Assembly (NCBI RefSeq): GCF_022682495.2
Contig: NC_071393.1
Span: forward strand, 101,359,010-101,423,009
From: Desmodus rotundus
Lineage: Eukaryota; Chordata; Mammalia; Chiroptera; Phyllostomidae
DNA: 64,000 nt
Direction of reading: 5' to 3'
Shown here: piece after piece, positions 1 to 10,880 of the stretch
Position numbering within the stretch: the first letter of the stretch is position 1
How the letters are laid out: each line of letters starts with the position of its first letter
The notes under the pieces: model-generated
Databases searched by the model: none
What the model saw: only the letters and a program-made list of their open reading frames with translations
Told to the model about the DNA's origin: nothing
Position numbers and translations under genes: made by a program

Positions 1-137
1 TAATCCACAGCTTCTTCCATACCACCCTGCCATGGTGAGACTATCACCAAAAGAACGGAAACAATGTGTGCAGGAGTTTGAAGAAATGAGAGCAAGAGGA
101 AAAGAAATAAAGGAAAATAAACTGATCGGAAAGGAAC

Positions 138-300
138 GTGACATTTATTGAGCAGTTACTGTGTTCAAGCACTTTCACATGCATTACCTTAAGTTCATAC
201 AACCGCTTTGTTTGGTAGGACATTTTTGTCCACAGACGAGTCTCAAAAAAGAAAAGTGACTTTCCCAAGGTCCATACACAGCTGGAATCCAAAGCATATC
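138..300 (-). mobile_element. MIR SINE relic
   Basis: This is an ancient mammalian-wide interspersed repeat in reverse orientation. The order of words matches the reverse complement of MIR: a TTTATTGAGCAGTTACTGTG segment, then the CACTTTCACATGCATTA part, then GACTTTCCCAAGGTCC followed by ACACAGCTGG. It is degenerate and no target-site duplication is visible. Confidence 0.65.
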
Positions 301-309
301 TTGTGATCT

Positions 310-1690
310 GAAGTCAGAGACGCCAAAGGAACAAAAAGTACTTTCCTCCTCTTATTTCTGTTGGTCCTCATTATTATCTGTCTGACCAAATCTCAAGAAG
401 CAGACCAGGAGGGGCCAAGACTGGGAGACAGACAACCAGAACTATCCTGTCCAGCAGGGCTGGGAGGTCCAACCATCCTGACTTCTCCAGGGCTGCAGAA
501 TATAGTACGTTCAGTGCTGAAATCCAGACAATTCTTGGAAGATACTGATAGCAAAGCTCAGCGGCTCACCCAAATGGGATCCATCCACCATAGGGTAACA
601 GTTCCATGCAGAGGTGACCTTAACCTGGCAGCCAAGGAGCAGGGTGCCGGGATGAAGGGGCAGATTCCAAAAGGGACAAGCAAGAAGACAGTGAAACAGG
701 GTTAGTTCTTGGGATCCAGGAGCCAGCCTTGTAAACACAGCCCATCTAAGATGGTGTTTCTCTCACCCCAGGCCAGGAATGCTTTCTGTATTTGAAAAGT
801 ACTCTTGTAGCACCAGAACAGCCCTGATGCACATCTAACTCTACCAGTTTATGTAAGACAAAGGGTTTTTCCCAAGCGCTTTGCCCCACATCCATCTACA
901 TAGCCTAATATTGAAATTGTTGGTTTGGAACCCTGGCTTCTCTCCTCACCCTAAGCACTGACACTCTCTCTTTGGTGTCTTTACCCCTCTGGTTTAGGCA
1001 GCCAGTATTCTGACAATATTATCAAAATCTGGAGAGGCTTAATCATTCATTGAATCCACTACTGTGAAATGAAGCCAAAGTGTCACTTCTCTCCGGAGTA
1101 TTTCCACCTTGCTTCATTCTACATATCCAGCTGCAGAGTGACTTGTTCCCCTGATAGCGTCAGACAGTACATGGGGAAGTTGTCGGGGGTGAGTGGGGAG
1201 GAGCAGACGGCTCTTCCTAACCCCTGCCCCCGTATTACATGGAGTTGACAAATAATGCGAAGTCACAGTCAACTGGCTGAAAAAGTGGGTATGGCTTGTC
1301 TTCTCTTGAACTTTTATTTACCTGTCTTATTTCTTCTCTAAAGTTACAATGACAAAAGAGTTTTTAAAAGATGTTTGTTGCCTTAGTCCAGGAGACATCT
1401 CTCTTTCTACAGTTCACTGAAAGTATGGATTGCATTTTGCTCTGTGATGAAGACTGCCAGCTCTTGCATTTGGTCACTTTAGGAACTGATCTTTCATTTC
1501 TCTGAGTGTGGAGGTGTCCAAAGGCCCATTTCAGCAGCCAGACAACAGCTTAAGCACAGGGTAAAGAGCAGTTTGGAAACCGTCGCCTGACTGTGTAACA
1601 CGGCCCAGTAAGAGCAGTTCTTCCCTGGTGTGGCCGGAAGACCACTCTAGCAAAGCGGGTAGAACAAGATGGCAGACAGTTTTCACAATT
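310..1690. other. Unrecognised non-coding stretch
   Basis: I see no recognisable repeat or exon. The short open frames at 361-705 (plus) and 511-738 (minus) overlap on opposite strands and have no family resemblance, so they are read as chance. A polypyrimidine tract lies near 960-985. Composition is ordinary mammalian intergenic or intronic DNA. Confidence 0.5.
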
Positions 1691-1699
1691 TCTTCATAT

Positions 1700-2228
1700 T
1701 ACTTTTTAAACTTCATTGAAGTATTATCTATGCATAGAGAAGTACACAAATCATAGATATAGCTCATTTTTTAAAAAACTGAACACACTCATGTAACCAG
1801 CACCCAGATGAAGAAGCAAACTATTACCAGTACTTCAAAGATAAACCATTTTCCCTGTTTTTGAAATGCATTTGAGTGAAGTCATTCAATATGTGTTCTT
1901 CTCTAGCTGGCTTCTTTCACTCAGTATTATCTTTGGGAAAAGCTGTTGCATGGAGCCCTGGTTCATTCATTCCCGTTGCTGTATAATCTGCCTTCGACTG
2001 AATATAGCCCAATTCATTTTCCGTTCTATTGTTGATGGACACGTGGGTAGTTTCAGGCTTGAGGCGACTACAAATGCTGCTTCTATGAACTTTCTTATTC
2101 CTGCCTTTTGGTGAACATATGTGCGCATTTCAGTTGGTTATATATGCCGCGGGGAAAAAATGCAGTGTCACGGGATATGCATGCAAATGTTCGACTTCAG
2201 TAGATATTACCAGTTTTCAAAGCCTTCA
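1700..2228 (-). mobile_element. L1M-type LINE 3' end fragment
   Basis: Read on the minus strand this is the 3' end of an old L1 element. On the plus strand the segments run in the known reverse order: a TTGAAGTATTAT start, AACCAGCACCCAGATGAAG, CTGGCTTCTTTCACTCAGTA, TTCATTCCCGTTGCTGTATA, TTGATGGACACGTGGGTAG, and finally a degenerate CCAGTTTTCAAAG. The fragment is 5'-truncated, much diverged and has no reading frame left. Confidence 0.75.
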
Positions 2229-2343
2229 CTCTTTCAGGTGAGACCACAGTTGATCTTGGAATCACAGACTTAGAAAAAATTCTGGAAATCCAGTGAGCAC
2301 ATTCCCTGGTTTCTGGCTGACTTGCCTTTCCCACGGACTCCAA

Positions 2344-2382
2344 CCTCTTAATAAAGAGGTTAATAAAGAGATTATTAAGAGG
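2344..2382. repeat. Short perfect inverted repeat (hairpin)
   Basis: CCTCTTAATAA at 2344-2354 is the exact reverse complement of TTATTAAGAGG at 2372-2382, with a 17-base loop. The loop side also carries TTAATAAAGAG twice in direct repeat. No terminator or RNA gene context is visible; probably a local duplication and inversion. Confidence 0.6.
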
Positions 2383-2497
2383 TAACCATAACTTGGTAAA
2401 AGCAGCCATGGAATGACCCCAGGGTAGGTCCCCTGAGTAAAATCACAACCCACCCACACTCCTGGCTCCGGGCTGGCAAGCATGGTGACAGTTTGGA

Positions 2498-2606
2498 GCA
2501 CACTTTCTAAGTGCAAAGACCTGGGTTGGGTTCAGTCACCTACCAGCAAGACATTTTGCTTCTCTGAGCCTCGGTTTCCCTATCTGTAAATTGACAATCG
2601 TCCATT
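2498..2606 (+). mobile_element. MIR SINE relic
   Basis: A plus-strand MIR fragment. The segment CTTCTCTGAGCCTCGGTTTCCC followed by TATCTGTAAATTG matches the central MIR core, and the preceding GACCTGGGTTGGGTTCAGTCACC matches the upstream part. Both ends are missing. Confidence 0.7.
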
Positions 2607-2628
2607 TAAAGGCACTTGTTCAGGGCTT

Positions 2629-2676
2629 GTCTCTCTCTCTCTCTCACACACACACACACGTAAACACACACACAGG
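2629..2676. repeat. Compound (CT)n/(CA)n microsatellite
   Basis: A run of CT dinucleotides passes directly into CA dinucleotides, with one GTAA interruption. It lies just before the MLT1-like LTR that follows. Confidence 0.9.
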
Positions 2677-2678
2677 TT

Positions 2679-3055
2679 GCATTAGTTACCTAGAGCTGCC
2701 ATAACCAGCACCCCAAACAACCAAGATTTATTCTTTCACAGTTCTGAGACCAGAAGTCAGAAACCAAGGTGTCATCAGAGTTAGTTCCTTCTGGGAGCTG
2801 TTTTCAGGCCTCTCTTGCACCTGCCGGTGGCCATTGGCAGCCTTTGGCATTTCCTGGCTTGCAGAAACTTAACTCCCTACCTATGTCATCATGGTCTTCC
2901 TCCTCATGTGTGACTCTTTCTCTGTGCCCACCCTAACCTAGTACGACCTCACCTGAATCTAACTTATACATTGGCAAAAAGACCTATTTCCGATTAACAT
3001 GCTGAGGTTCTAGGTGGACATGAATTTTGGGGAAATGTTACTTAACCCTGTGGGG
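2679..3055 (-). mobile_element. MLT1-like MaLR solo LTR relic
   Basis: This is an old ERVL-MaLR LTR in reverse orientation. Diagnostic stretches on the plus strand are GCATTAGTTACCTAGAGCTG with CCATAACCAGCACC, then ATTTATTCTTTCACAGTTCTG, CAAGGTGTCATCAGAGTTAG, ACATGGTCTTCC-like text, CCTAACCTAGTACGACCTCA and GACATGAATTTTGGGG near the far end. The order matches the reverse complement of the MLT1 consensus. No internal viral sequence is present. Confidence 0.7.
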
Positions 3056-3127
3056 GCATTCAATAAATAGAACTATTAGTATCTGCTACCTTTATTATTT
3101 TACTGACTGGCCAACAGAGGAACGAAT

Positions 3128-3260
3128 CTTTCATTCATTAATTCAACAAATATTTATTGAGTGTCTACTGTGTGCCAGGCACAGTTTTAAGTGCTGGTGA
3201 TACAGTCCCTGCTGTCATGGAAGTTACATGCCAAGGGGATAGGGGGGAGATACACAAATC
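3128..3260 (-). mobile_element. L2 3'-end relic
   Basis: The phrase TTCAACAAATATTTATTGAG, then TCTACTGTGTGCCAGGCAC and GTGCTGGTGATACAGTCCC, is the reverse complement of the L2 LINE 3' terminus. It fades out after the AAGTTACATGCCAAGG segment. Confidence 0.65.
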
Positions 3261-5620
3261 TATAAATCACCATACAACATGTCAGGTAGGGATGATAAGA
3301 GAAAAAGGAAGGCAGGACAGTGTATCTAAAAATTCTGATTTTGTTCCCTCTCTCTTCTCCTGCATAGGACCTCTGCTCTGGGGCCTTGTTGGTGTGGTCT
3401 CAGCTTTTTTGGTGTTCTCTGCAAAGGATGACATGAATATTTCTATCTAAAAATGAGAAAACCTACTCCAGAAAGCCTTTTCCATTACAGTGAACAAATT
3501 AATCATGATTATGCCATAAACTGGAGACTTGTATAACTGAGGAAATTGTTCCAAATGAAAGAAGAGCTCACAGGGTAGGAGGTAAATCGAATTCCACAAG
3601 TGATAATAAGAGAGAGCAAAAAGAGGGCAGTTATGTATCAGGCTGCATGAATCATTTACTATAAATCCAGATGTTTGCAAAATGAAAAACAGGCCAAGTC
3701 CATGACCTCGTGAACTGATGTAAGGACTAGTTAAAATATGACAGGAGAATAAATACCATAGAAGTTTTGGGTTTTTTTTTTAAGACATGAAAAGGCCATT
3801 TACCTATCTATCACCTGAAAACATGTAAGAGATATAAGAATATTAAAAATTTTATTCTGAACTGCCATCAACTACTTAAATATTTAAGCAAAGTTTCAAT
3901 TATTATAAATCAGTAGCACAGCATGAGTGGCTTGTTATATCATTGTGAAGAGAAAAACACTTTGTTAACCTCGTTTCCAAGGAAATGAAACGCTTTTCAG
4001 ACATGTCATTAACGCTCATAAAACCCCTCCGGGCCGGGTAGAGGGCAGATGTTATTTTTCAGAATGGTCACAGGCCATCAATAGAGGGAAATCTCATTTA
4101 ATTGTTTGAGTATTTATTTGCTTATTTATACTTCAAGGAACCCATTTTTAAAAGGAGACCGAAGTAACCTCTTTATTAAAACATGTATCAAACAACCTAG
4201 AAGGAATCTAGTGTTAAAAAAACCTAAATAAAATGTACATGGAGTATTAACCTATCATGAACATGGAGAATTAACCTATCACAAACAAGCAAACCACCAA
4301 TAAAGTGGAAACTAGCTGCCCTAGTAAATTCATGAAGCAAAGAATCCCGAATGCCCACGGCTCGTCCCGACTTTGCACTACCTCAGAGTTCACTTCCACA
4401 CTGGCCCAGAGCACAGCCAGTGCCCAACACAGCGCCTCAGCGATGTCCCACACTCTCCTTCACACGACTCTCCCGTTCGTATTTCCAAATCCCACACTTC
4501 TCTACATCTCCCCTGAATTGTTCCACTTCGTTACTGGGTGCTCAGCCGCAATCCTTGCCCTTCTCCCAGCGCTACCGTCGACTGGAACTCGGCAGCCCCA
4601 CCTACCAGACGTTCTCACCTAGTGCTGTGTCCCCCCCTATTGTGTCCACCCACTTCTGATCTGCTCACCCTGCTCATAGACGGGCAGGAGTTCACCCTGC
4701 CTACCCAAGAGATGTGGAAATCAGCGCGGGTGCATGAGAGGCGGCAACAACAGTCAGGTTTTCATGGTTCTGGGGGTAGTTTTTTTGCCTATGGTAACTG
4801 GAACTATGTATGAAAGAGGCTAGGAGGCCCTGCAAGACAATTCTGAATTCTGCTGTGTGTTCATTCACAGAAGCACTCCTTAGGTGAATATTAATTGAGT
4901 AGTGTTGGGTGAGAAATTACCTGGACACAATGGTAGCCTCCAAGTCCACTACCCAGCAAGCGTTCCCAGGGGGCATGGAACAGAAAGGCTCTCAAACTAC
5001 ACTGTTACATTTGAGCCACGTGGCTCATTAAGTGGATTTAAAGCCTCTGGCGAGAAGCAAGGGAAAAAGATACAGTGTAAGTTATCACACTTAGGCTAGA
5101 GTGCAAGCAGGTGGAAGAAACCACACGACCTAAATTCTGGGTTCTGCTTTCCCCATGGATGGCATAGCTGTGAGGACAGGAGTTAGGGACGGGCAGGAGG
5201 ACACAACAAATGAAGGTTCCTGGGGTGAAGGGCACACAGTTGCTCTGTCAGAACAGTTCCACCTGGCCTTAACTGTAGTTTGGCAAGTAGCCTATTGAGC
5301 AGCCATGGATTACATTTGCATTTCTTGGGAAGAGGACACACAGGGCCAAAATGGGTATGCCATTGGGTATCCAAATTAAGACCTCATAAATATTCAGTAC
5401 CTTGTACAAAATATTCAGTACTATTTCATAGTAACTACTTGGTCCTTCCTTCCTTCCTTTCCTATCTGTTCACACACATATACTCTACTTAATTTATTTG
5501 TTCAATAGATTGCTCACTGCCTATGCGTAACACAGCTCAATGAGTTTCATCCATCCTGTTTGCTATAGCAGAACTGTTATTCTCAAACAATATAGTAAAA
5601 TGCACTTAGGAGTGACTACC
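3261..5620. other. Unrecognised non-coding stretch
   Basis: No exon or clear transposon is recognised. A T-run lies at 3772-3781. The part at about 4335-4640 holds more CpG than its surroundings, including AGCGCTACCGTCGAC at 4569-4583; open frames there on both strands look like a result of that composition. TCCT repeats occur near 5443-5460. Sequence after 5480 is weakly L2-like. Confidence 0.45.
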
Positions 5621-5629
5621 TTGTTCCAA

Positions 5630-5960
5630 ATTCTGGGGGGCAGGGAGATAATGCACAGGGAATAAGCCCTTGGGGACACAGGCAGCAAAGGCACGATGGA
5701 GGGGTTGCTGCCTGAGGTAAGACTTCAAAGCAGGGTGAGACCTGCCCTGGGGAAGCAGAGGGTTTGGGCTTCCTGACAGAGGAGCAGCCACTGCACAAGG
5801 GCACGGAGAAGGGACACGGCACGGTGCCTGCAGAAAACTACAGCATCACGTGCAAAGTGCAGAACAGGTACCTGGAGGATGGGACTGGACAGGAGGGAGG
5901 CGGCCAGCAGGAGGAAGCTCTGTATCAAGCTGGAGTTGGACATCATCAAGGAGGAGACGG
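5630..5960 (-). mobile_element. Degenerate L2-like LINE segment
   Basis: The run CTTCCTGACAGAGGAGCAGCC, CACTGCACAAGGGCACGGAG resembles the reverse complement of the L2 body, where an 'accessory' purine-rich stretch reads collection of ...AGAGG-AACAGC...GCAAAGGC... . The match is weak and the open frames at 5764-6344 through it are attributed to G-rich composition. Confidence 0.4.
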
Positions 5961-6062
5961 GCAGCTTCCCACAAGGGCTGTGCGCTGTCTCGCAGGGGCT
6001 ACATGATGGAAGCTCTGGGAATCATAGCCCAGGCTGCGGAGATGGTGAAACTCGAACGTGGC

Positions 6063-6088
6063 CAGGGGCAGGGGCAGGGGCAGGGGCA
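6063..6088 (+). repeat. (GGGGCA)4 minisatellite, G-quadruplex motif
   Basis: Four GGGG tracts at 6065-6068, 6071-6074, 6077-6080 and 6083-6086 are separated by CA dinucleotides. This satisfies the standard intramolecular G-quadruplex pattern on the plus strand with two-base loops. It lies in a locally GC-rich stretch without a recognised gene. Confidence 0.85.
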
Positions 6089-6920
6089 CAGAGTTCCAGG
6101 AGGTGGAGGAGCATGGCTCAGCCACGGCCCACCGCACCCCGGGCTCTCTGCTGCCACCGAGTCCTGTGGGCTTTGTCGGAACTGTCTCAGAGTAAATGAA
6201 GCGGGTTGGTTTCACCTCTTTTCCTTCCAGCAACTGACGGGCGGTCTCACCCAGCAGTGGGAGTGCTCAGCACCACGTCAGATCGCACTACCGTCCCTGC
6301 TCGGTGCCTGGGGGAGCAGGGGCCAACTCAGAGCTCAGTTTTGATTTCCCCCTTTGCTCTACTCATCAGATAAACAAGCCTTTCCAGGCCCCTTTTCCAC
6401 CAGAGCTCCTTCGATTGTGTCTGTATTTATGATAAAAGGATAAACATATCCCAATTTCCACTGATAGACTCTCAAGAAAAGAACGAGCCTAACTCCTAAT
6501 TGCCAACCTATTTCCTGGGGGCAGAGGAAAACCTGTAGGAAAGAAACAAAATCACTACTTCTTGTTATAAACTATTCTTCCCTAGTTCTTCAAGCAGGCT
6601 TTAATTACAATGGCTAATCAATTCCCTTATTCATTCACTCAACAAACACTCTTCCTGCTCCTAGTGTGTGAGCAGCACCTGTGTTTCACACGTGATGCAC
6701 CAGCAGGCCAGGCAGGGTTCACATGACAAAGTTTCATTTAATTCAATCAGAGATGGATTTGCCCTAAATTATTAAGCTTAAGCCTCGGGGTCCCTCCCTG
6801 GAATAGGTGCTTTCCGAGATCCTGGGAGGGGACTTAGCAAAGAGTTTACATAATTGTATGTTTTATGAAATGTGCAAATGTATAATATTTTAACTGCAAT
6901 TGGCTTAAGCCAATTATATC
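6089..6920. other. Unrecognised stretch with weak L2 trace
   Basis: Nothing is recognised except TTCATTCACTCAACAAACACTC at 6631-6652, which resembles the reverse complement of an L2 3' end and degrades after about 6730. No exon features are visible. Confidence 0.4.
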
Positions 6921-7118
6921 CAGGGTCTGGCACAAATAATGCCCCCTTTTTTATTACAAAATCTTTTATTACAAAATCATAAGCGTGTGATTCTGTAACA
7001 TAACATATCACGCTCAAGCACACCATATGACATTTTAGGTGAAATGTTCAAATTAAAACTATAAATTATTACACCCATATTATTACCCTACCAACCACAC
7101 TCAAGCAGGCAAACCCCG
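6921..7118. mobile_element. Unidentified interspersed element, copy 1
   Basis: This 198-bp stretch is close to 13549-13753, roughly 90% identical by eye, and the flanks do not match. Shared landmarks are CAGGGTCTGGCACAAATAA at the left end, CATATGACATTTTAGGTGAA in the middle and CTCAAGCAGGC near the right. Copy 1 has TTTTATTACAAAATC duplicated in tandem (about 6949-6978) and lacks about 14 bases present near the right end of copy 2. It carries no coding frame. The family is not one I recognise; a non-autonomous DNA transposon is the leading guess. Confidence 0.6.
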
Positions 7119-8611
7119 TATTTCCATTTTGGCTTTCCTTCAGCCACACTTCCCCTCGAGCTGGGTGGCTTTAGAGTGGCCACAGGCATTTCGGGGATCG
7201 GGATAAGGAGAAGTTAAATTGGGGGTCCATTTAATTTATGTTTAGTGGAATATGTGGTTAACAGTCATTTCACGTGATTAACTAAGTCATCCCAAAACAA
7301 AGATGTAGGGCCAAGGTCACGTCATGGTCTGAATGTGTCCTACTGAACCCCACACCCCTAGCATGTGGGTAACAGAAGTAAAAACATTAAAAATGTAAGG
7401 AGCCAGAAGCTGGGCTAGAAAACATTTTTCCAGTCATCGGATATATAATACTGGGCCCGTTGGTTGGGGAGGAGACGTGGAGAGGCCCACAGATGAATCA
7501 CTGCCCAGGTGTGCCGGGCTTACCCGGGGAGCACAAGAAAATCAGGGGCAATGTGGACCTATTAAGTGAAAGAGAGGAAGGAGATATTACACAGAGAGGG
7601 GGTGGAGAGAGAAGAGCAAAGAAGGCTTTGCTCACCTGGGAGAATGAATGCTCTTGCTGAACTAAGTGACGTGATGTAGCTGTGGTGTGCAGTCCTAGGA
7701 TTTTACCCAAGTCTTTGGTGCCCCACATTTTTGGCTCTGAACCTGGAGAAGAAAAGTCTCTGGCCTCAATTCCAGAGTAGCATTGTCCAAATGCCACAGC
7801 TTACTACGACGAGCAAGTCTCTGAAAGCGTGCCTACAATTTCGTGGGCCGAGGCCCCACCTCTCCCTGCCCAGAGGCATCCTATTCAGGCTACAGGAACA
7901 CGTGGTCATCTGAACTAGTCCTCAGCCTGGATGGAGCCCTCTCCACCAGAGGATAGACTGGGGCCCCGAATGGCAATACCAACTTTTCAGGCTACTTCGG
8001 AAAGTTCAATCCATCTGGCCTCCAAACACGTTGGGTTTCCACAACATTACGACCCAACAGCTGCGGGCCTCCCATACTCAGAATGGGAAAATGTTATTCA
8101 TGCAGCTATGATGTATCTGCCACAGAGGTCTAAGGGAAACAGATACACCAACCAGAAACTTCAGTAATAAGTGGGAAGTACAAACTAAGAGACTCAAGAA
8201 ATAAAAAGTGTAAGATGACCACAGTGTCTACAGATTATTGTCCTAAATGGAGGATGATGCTTGACCAAGTTTCTTCCAGGTCTTCAATCCCCTTCCAGTG
8301 GACAAAGCTGCTGCAGGCAGTTCTATACACATAGGTCACATGTGACTTGGGATGGGATGCTGTGGCACAAAGCCTCATTCAGCTAGCTTAAATGATAAGG
8401 AATGAATTCTCTCACACAAAGAGAAGTCACAAAAGAGGGTGATTCTAGGGCTGTAACGCAATGATTTTTTCCACTCCACCATCTTCAATGTGTGGTGCCA
8501 CCTTCCAGGTTGCCTGCCTCTCATGGTGCCCCGAGGATACTGCAGCTTCAGATAATAAATGAAGGTATTGTCCAGACAACAAACAGGGTCTGCTTCCTCT
8601 AGCCTGTGGCT
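7119..8611. other. Unrecognised non-coding stretch
   Basis: No confident feature. TCATGGTCTGAATGTGTCC at 7323-7341 resembles the start of an MLT1-type LTR but the similarity is soon lost. The block at about 8380-8540 has the look of an old LTR or LINE relic (TAGCTTAAATGATAAGGAAT, CTCTCACAC), class unclear. Open frames on both strands are short and unremarkable. Confidence 0.4.
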
Positions 8612-9172
8612 TTTTAAAAGTCAGGTTTATGGACATAGAAGTTACATACAGTAAAATTCACCATTTTTAAGTGTGCAATATGATGATTTTGACAAGTGTA
8701 TACAGTCATGTAGCCATCAAGGTGTAGGGCATTTCCATCTTGCCAAAAATTTCCTTCGTGTCCATTTGTGGTCCATCCCCTCCCTCAACCTCAGCGCTGG
8801 CAGCCACTCATCTGATTTCTGTCCCGATGAGTTTTCCTTTGCAAGGATGTCATGTAATTGGGATCATGCAGTCGGGCAACCATTTGTGCCTGGCGTCTTT
8901 CACGAAGCATAATGCATTTGAGATCCGCCCACGTTGTTGCACGTATCGGTAGTAATGTGTTCCGTTTTATTGCTGAGGGGTATTCCATTGTATAGATGTA
9001 CCGTAATTTGTTTATTCACTCACCAGTTAATGAACGTCTGGGCTGTTTCCAGTTTCAGCTATTATGAATGAAGCTGCTGTAAACATCCACAGACAGGTCT
9101 TTGTGTGGGTGTATGTTTTCATTTCCTTTGAGTAAATGCTTAGGAGTAGAACTGCTGAGTTGGAAGGTTAAC
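8612..9172 (-). mobile_element. L1M-type LINE 3' end fragment
   Basis: The plus strand shows the reverse complement of an old L1 3' region in the right order: TTCACCATTTTTAAGTGTGC, ACAAGTGTATACAGTCATGT, AGCATAATGCATTTGAGATC, CACGTTGTTGCACGTATC, GGGTATTCCATTGTATAG, CAGTTAATGAACGTCTGGGC, then TGCTTAGGAGTAGAACTGC. It retains many CpG sites but no open L1 frame. Confidence 0.85.
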
Positions 9173-10224
9173 ACACATTACTTTTCCCAGAAGTTCCTCC
9201 ATGTCTTACCGCTTATAATTGGATCACATGTCCCTGCCTAAACTTCTGGCAGAAAGAATAGAAGGAAACTAATCAAAATCCACTCTTGTGGCTACGGAAA
9301 AAGGACAATCTCCCCTGATCATATAGCTTCACGTGAAAACAAAATCTGGGCTCTTCCAGCAGGAAAAAAAGAGAAAAATAGGTTAAGGCAGGCAACCAAT
9401 GGTGACCCTACCTCGGGACTTCTTATATGAGATAATTAGTTCCTTATTTTGTAAGCTACTCGAATCAGATTTTTTACCAAAAGCACCCTGAATGGCCTAT
9501 GTGTGACTGCCGGAAGCAGTTTTGCCAATCAGAAGGGACTGTCATCACATGCACCTCATAACCCCGGGGTCCAGGCCACAGCCAATTGGACCATGTGCTG
9601 GCCCGTGGCCCCTAGGGAGCTCACAGAGGTGTTCCACTTTAGATCTGTCCGAACCAATCACCTCGTCTCTGGGAGGCTGTGCACTCAAGACCGAGGGAAA
9701 GAGACAGTAGTAGTTGAAGAACGACAGCAGAACCAGGAGACAGACACAGTGAAGCCAGCAAGAGGCCCGGGAGAAGGACAGTCGAGGAGCACCGTGTCAG
9801 AGGGAGAAAGCGGTCCAGAGTGATGGCAGAAGCAGCAGCAGAGATCAGAGGGTCATCTGTGGGGCCCTGTCACTGGAAAGGGGGCAATGGCCGTCACTTC
9901 TGGGAGAAGGGAAGATGTGCACTGCCACAGATGCCAGGCATCTGGAACAGTCACCTGTCTGGGCTGAGCCTGCTGAGAGGATTGCTAGTCTTCCTGGTTT
10001 CCCCACAGGTCCACACATAACCTGCCACCTGAGACCACCTGAGGTAGCCAGGACTGGCCCAGTCCTTTGCCCCCAGAGCTAGCTCACTTCACAGTCTTCT
10101 AATCGCAACGTGCCCGAATGTGTCCCCGAAGGCCAAAATATACAATGAAAACTGGTCACAAATACAGCAGTTACTATGTCCCTCTGAGCACCGTCAGCCA
10201 CCTGAGGATGGCAGAGCCCACTGT
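9173..10224. other. Unrecognised stretch, partly LTR-like
   Basis: The segment at about 9430-9990 has CCAAT motifs at 9582-9586 and 9654-9658 and LTR-like wording (TACCAAAAGCACCCTGAA at 9475-9492), but I cannot assign it to a family. Frames of up to 106 codons are open in two plus-strand registers and look like GC-rich chance frames. Confidence 0.35.
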
Positions 10225-10440
10225 GTGTGACTGTCCAAAGCAGATTTGCTGAGGGCTGACTCTGAGCTGGGCACAGTTATTAGGCATCTCAGTGGGTTAG
10301 CTCATCGAGCCCTAAAACACTATGATGATGCAGTGTTTCCATTTTACAGATGAGGAAATTGAGGCCTGGTGCTAGAGTACTTTGCTCAGCTTTCACAGCC
10401 AGGGAGTGGCAGGGCCTTTTCCTGGGGTGAGGCGCTCCCG
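10225..10440 (-). mobile_element. MIR SINE relic
   Basis: The phrase TCCATTTTACAGATGAGGAA followed by ATTGAGGCCTGG, then TCAGCTTTCACAGCCAGG and AGTGGCAGGGCC, is the reverse complement of the MIR core. Confidence 0.8.
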
Positions 10441-10727
10441 CTGTCAGCCTTGGACCAAGGACCCTGATGGGGACAGAGCATGGAGAAGCGGCAAGGAAGA
10501 CAGAAAAGCATCCCACTCCCTCTGGAAGCTGAGGAGGACACCTGGCTGATGAGAAACTCCAAAAGCATGATCGGAAGGAGCTCAAGCAACACACACATGC
10601 ACGTTCCAACCCTCCAGGCCAAGGAAAATGTCTCCAACTTCAGAGTTCTGGCCCAAGGACTGACTTGGACCTCAGGCCAAGAGGAAGCAAGCCACTTAGT
10701 CTCAAGAAGTTGTTCTCTAAGGCCTTG

Positions 10728-10880
10728 TGACTCAAAGTTTGGACTGTGGGCCAGCAGCGCGGGCATCAGCTGGATGCTTTCTAGATGTGCAGGCTCTCAG
10801 CCCCGCCTGAGACAGAGTGGATGTGTGTGTGTATTTTACAAGACCACCACACATACTTAAAACACAGATGATACATAGGT
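10728..10880 (+). mobile_element. MER5-like hAT DNA transposon relic
   Basis: GGACTGTGGGCCAGCAGCGC, GGGCATCAGCTGGATGCTTT, CTAGATGTGCAGGCTCTCAG and CCCCGCCTGAGACAGAGTGG follow the MER5A/MER5A1 order. It is a non-autonomous, non-coding element and its ends are eroded. Confidence 0.6.

Noticed and set aside
2679..3055. Endogenous retrovirus with coding genes
   Set aside because: Only LTR-like sequence of MaLR type is present; no gag, pol or env text next to it or elsewhere in the window.
5764..6344. Overlapping plus-strand frames of up to 164 codons
   Set aside because: Three registers including the minus strand are open, the region is GC-rich with a GGGGCA repeat and weak L2 text.
9503..10020. 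Two-frame open region with ATG starts (106 and 66 codons)
   Set aside because: No domain; the sequence looks LTR-like and GC-rich; no splice context.
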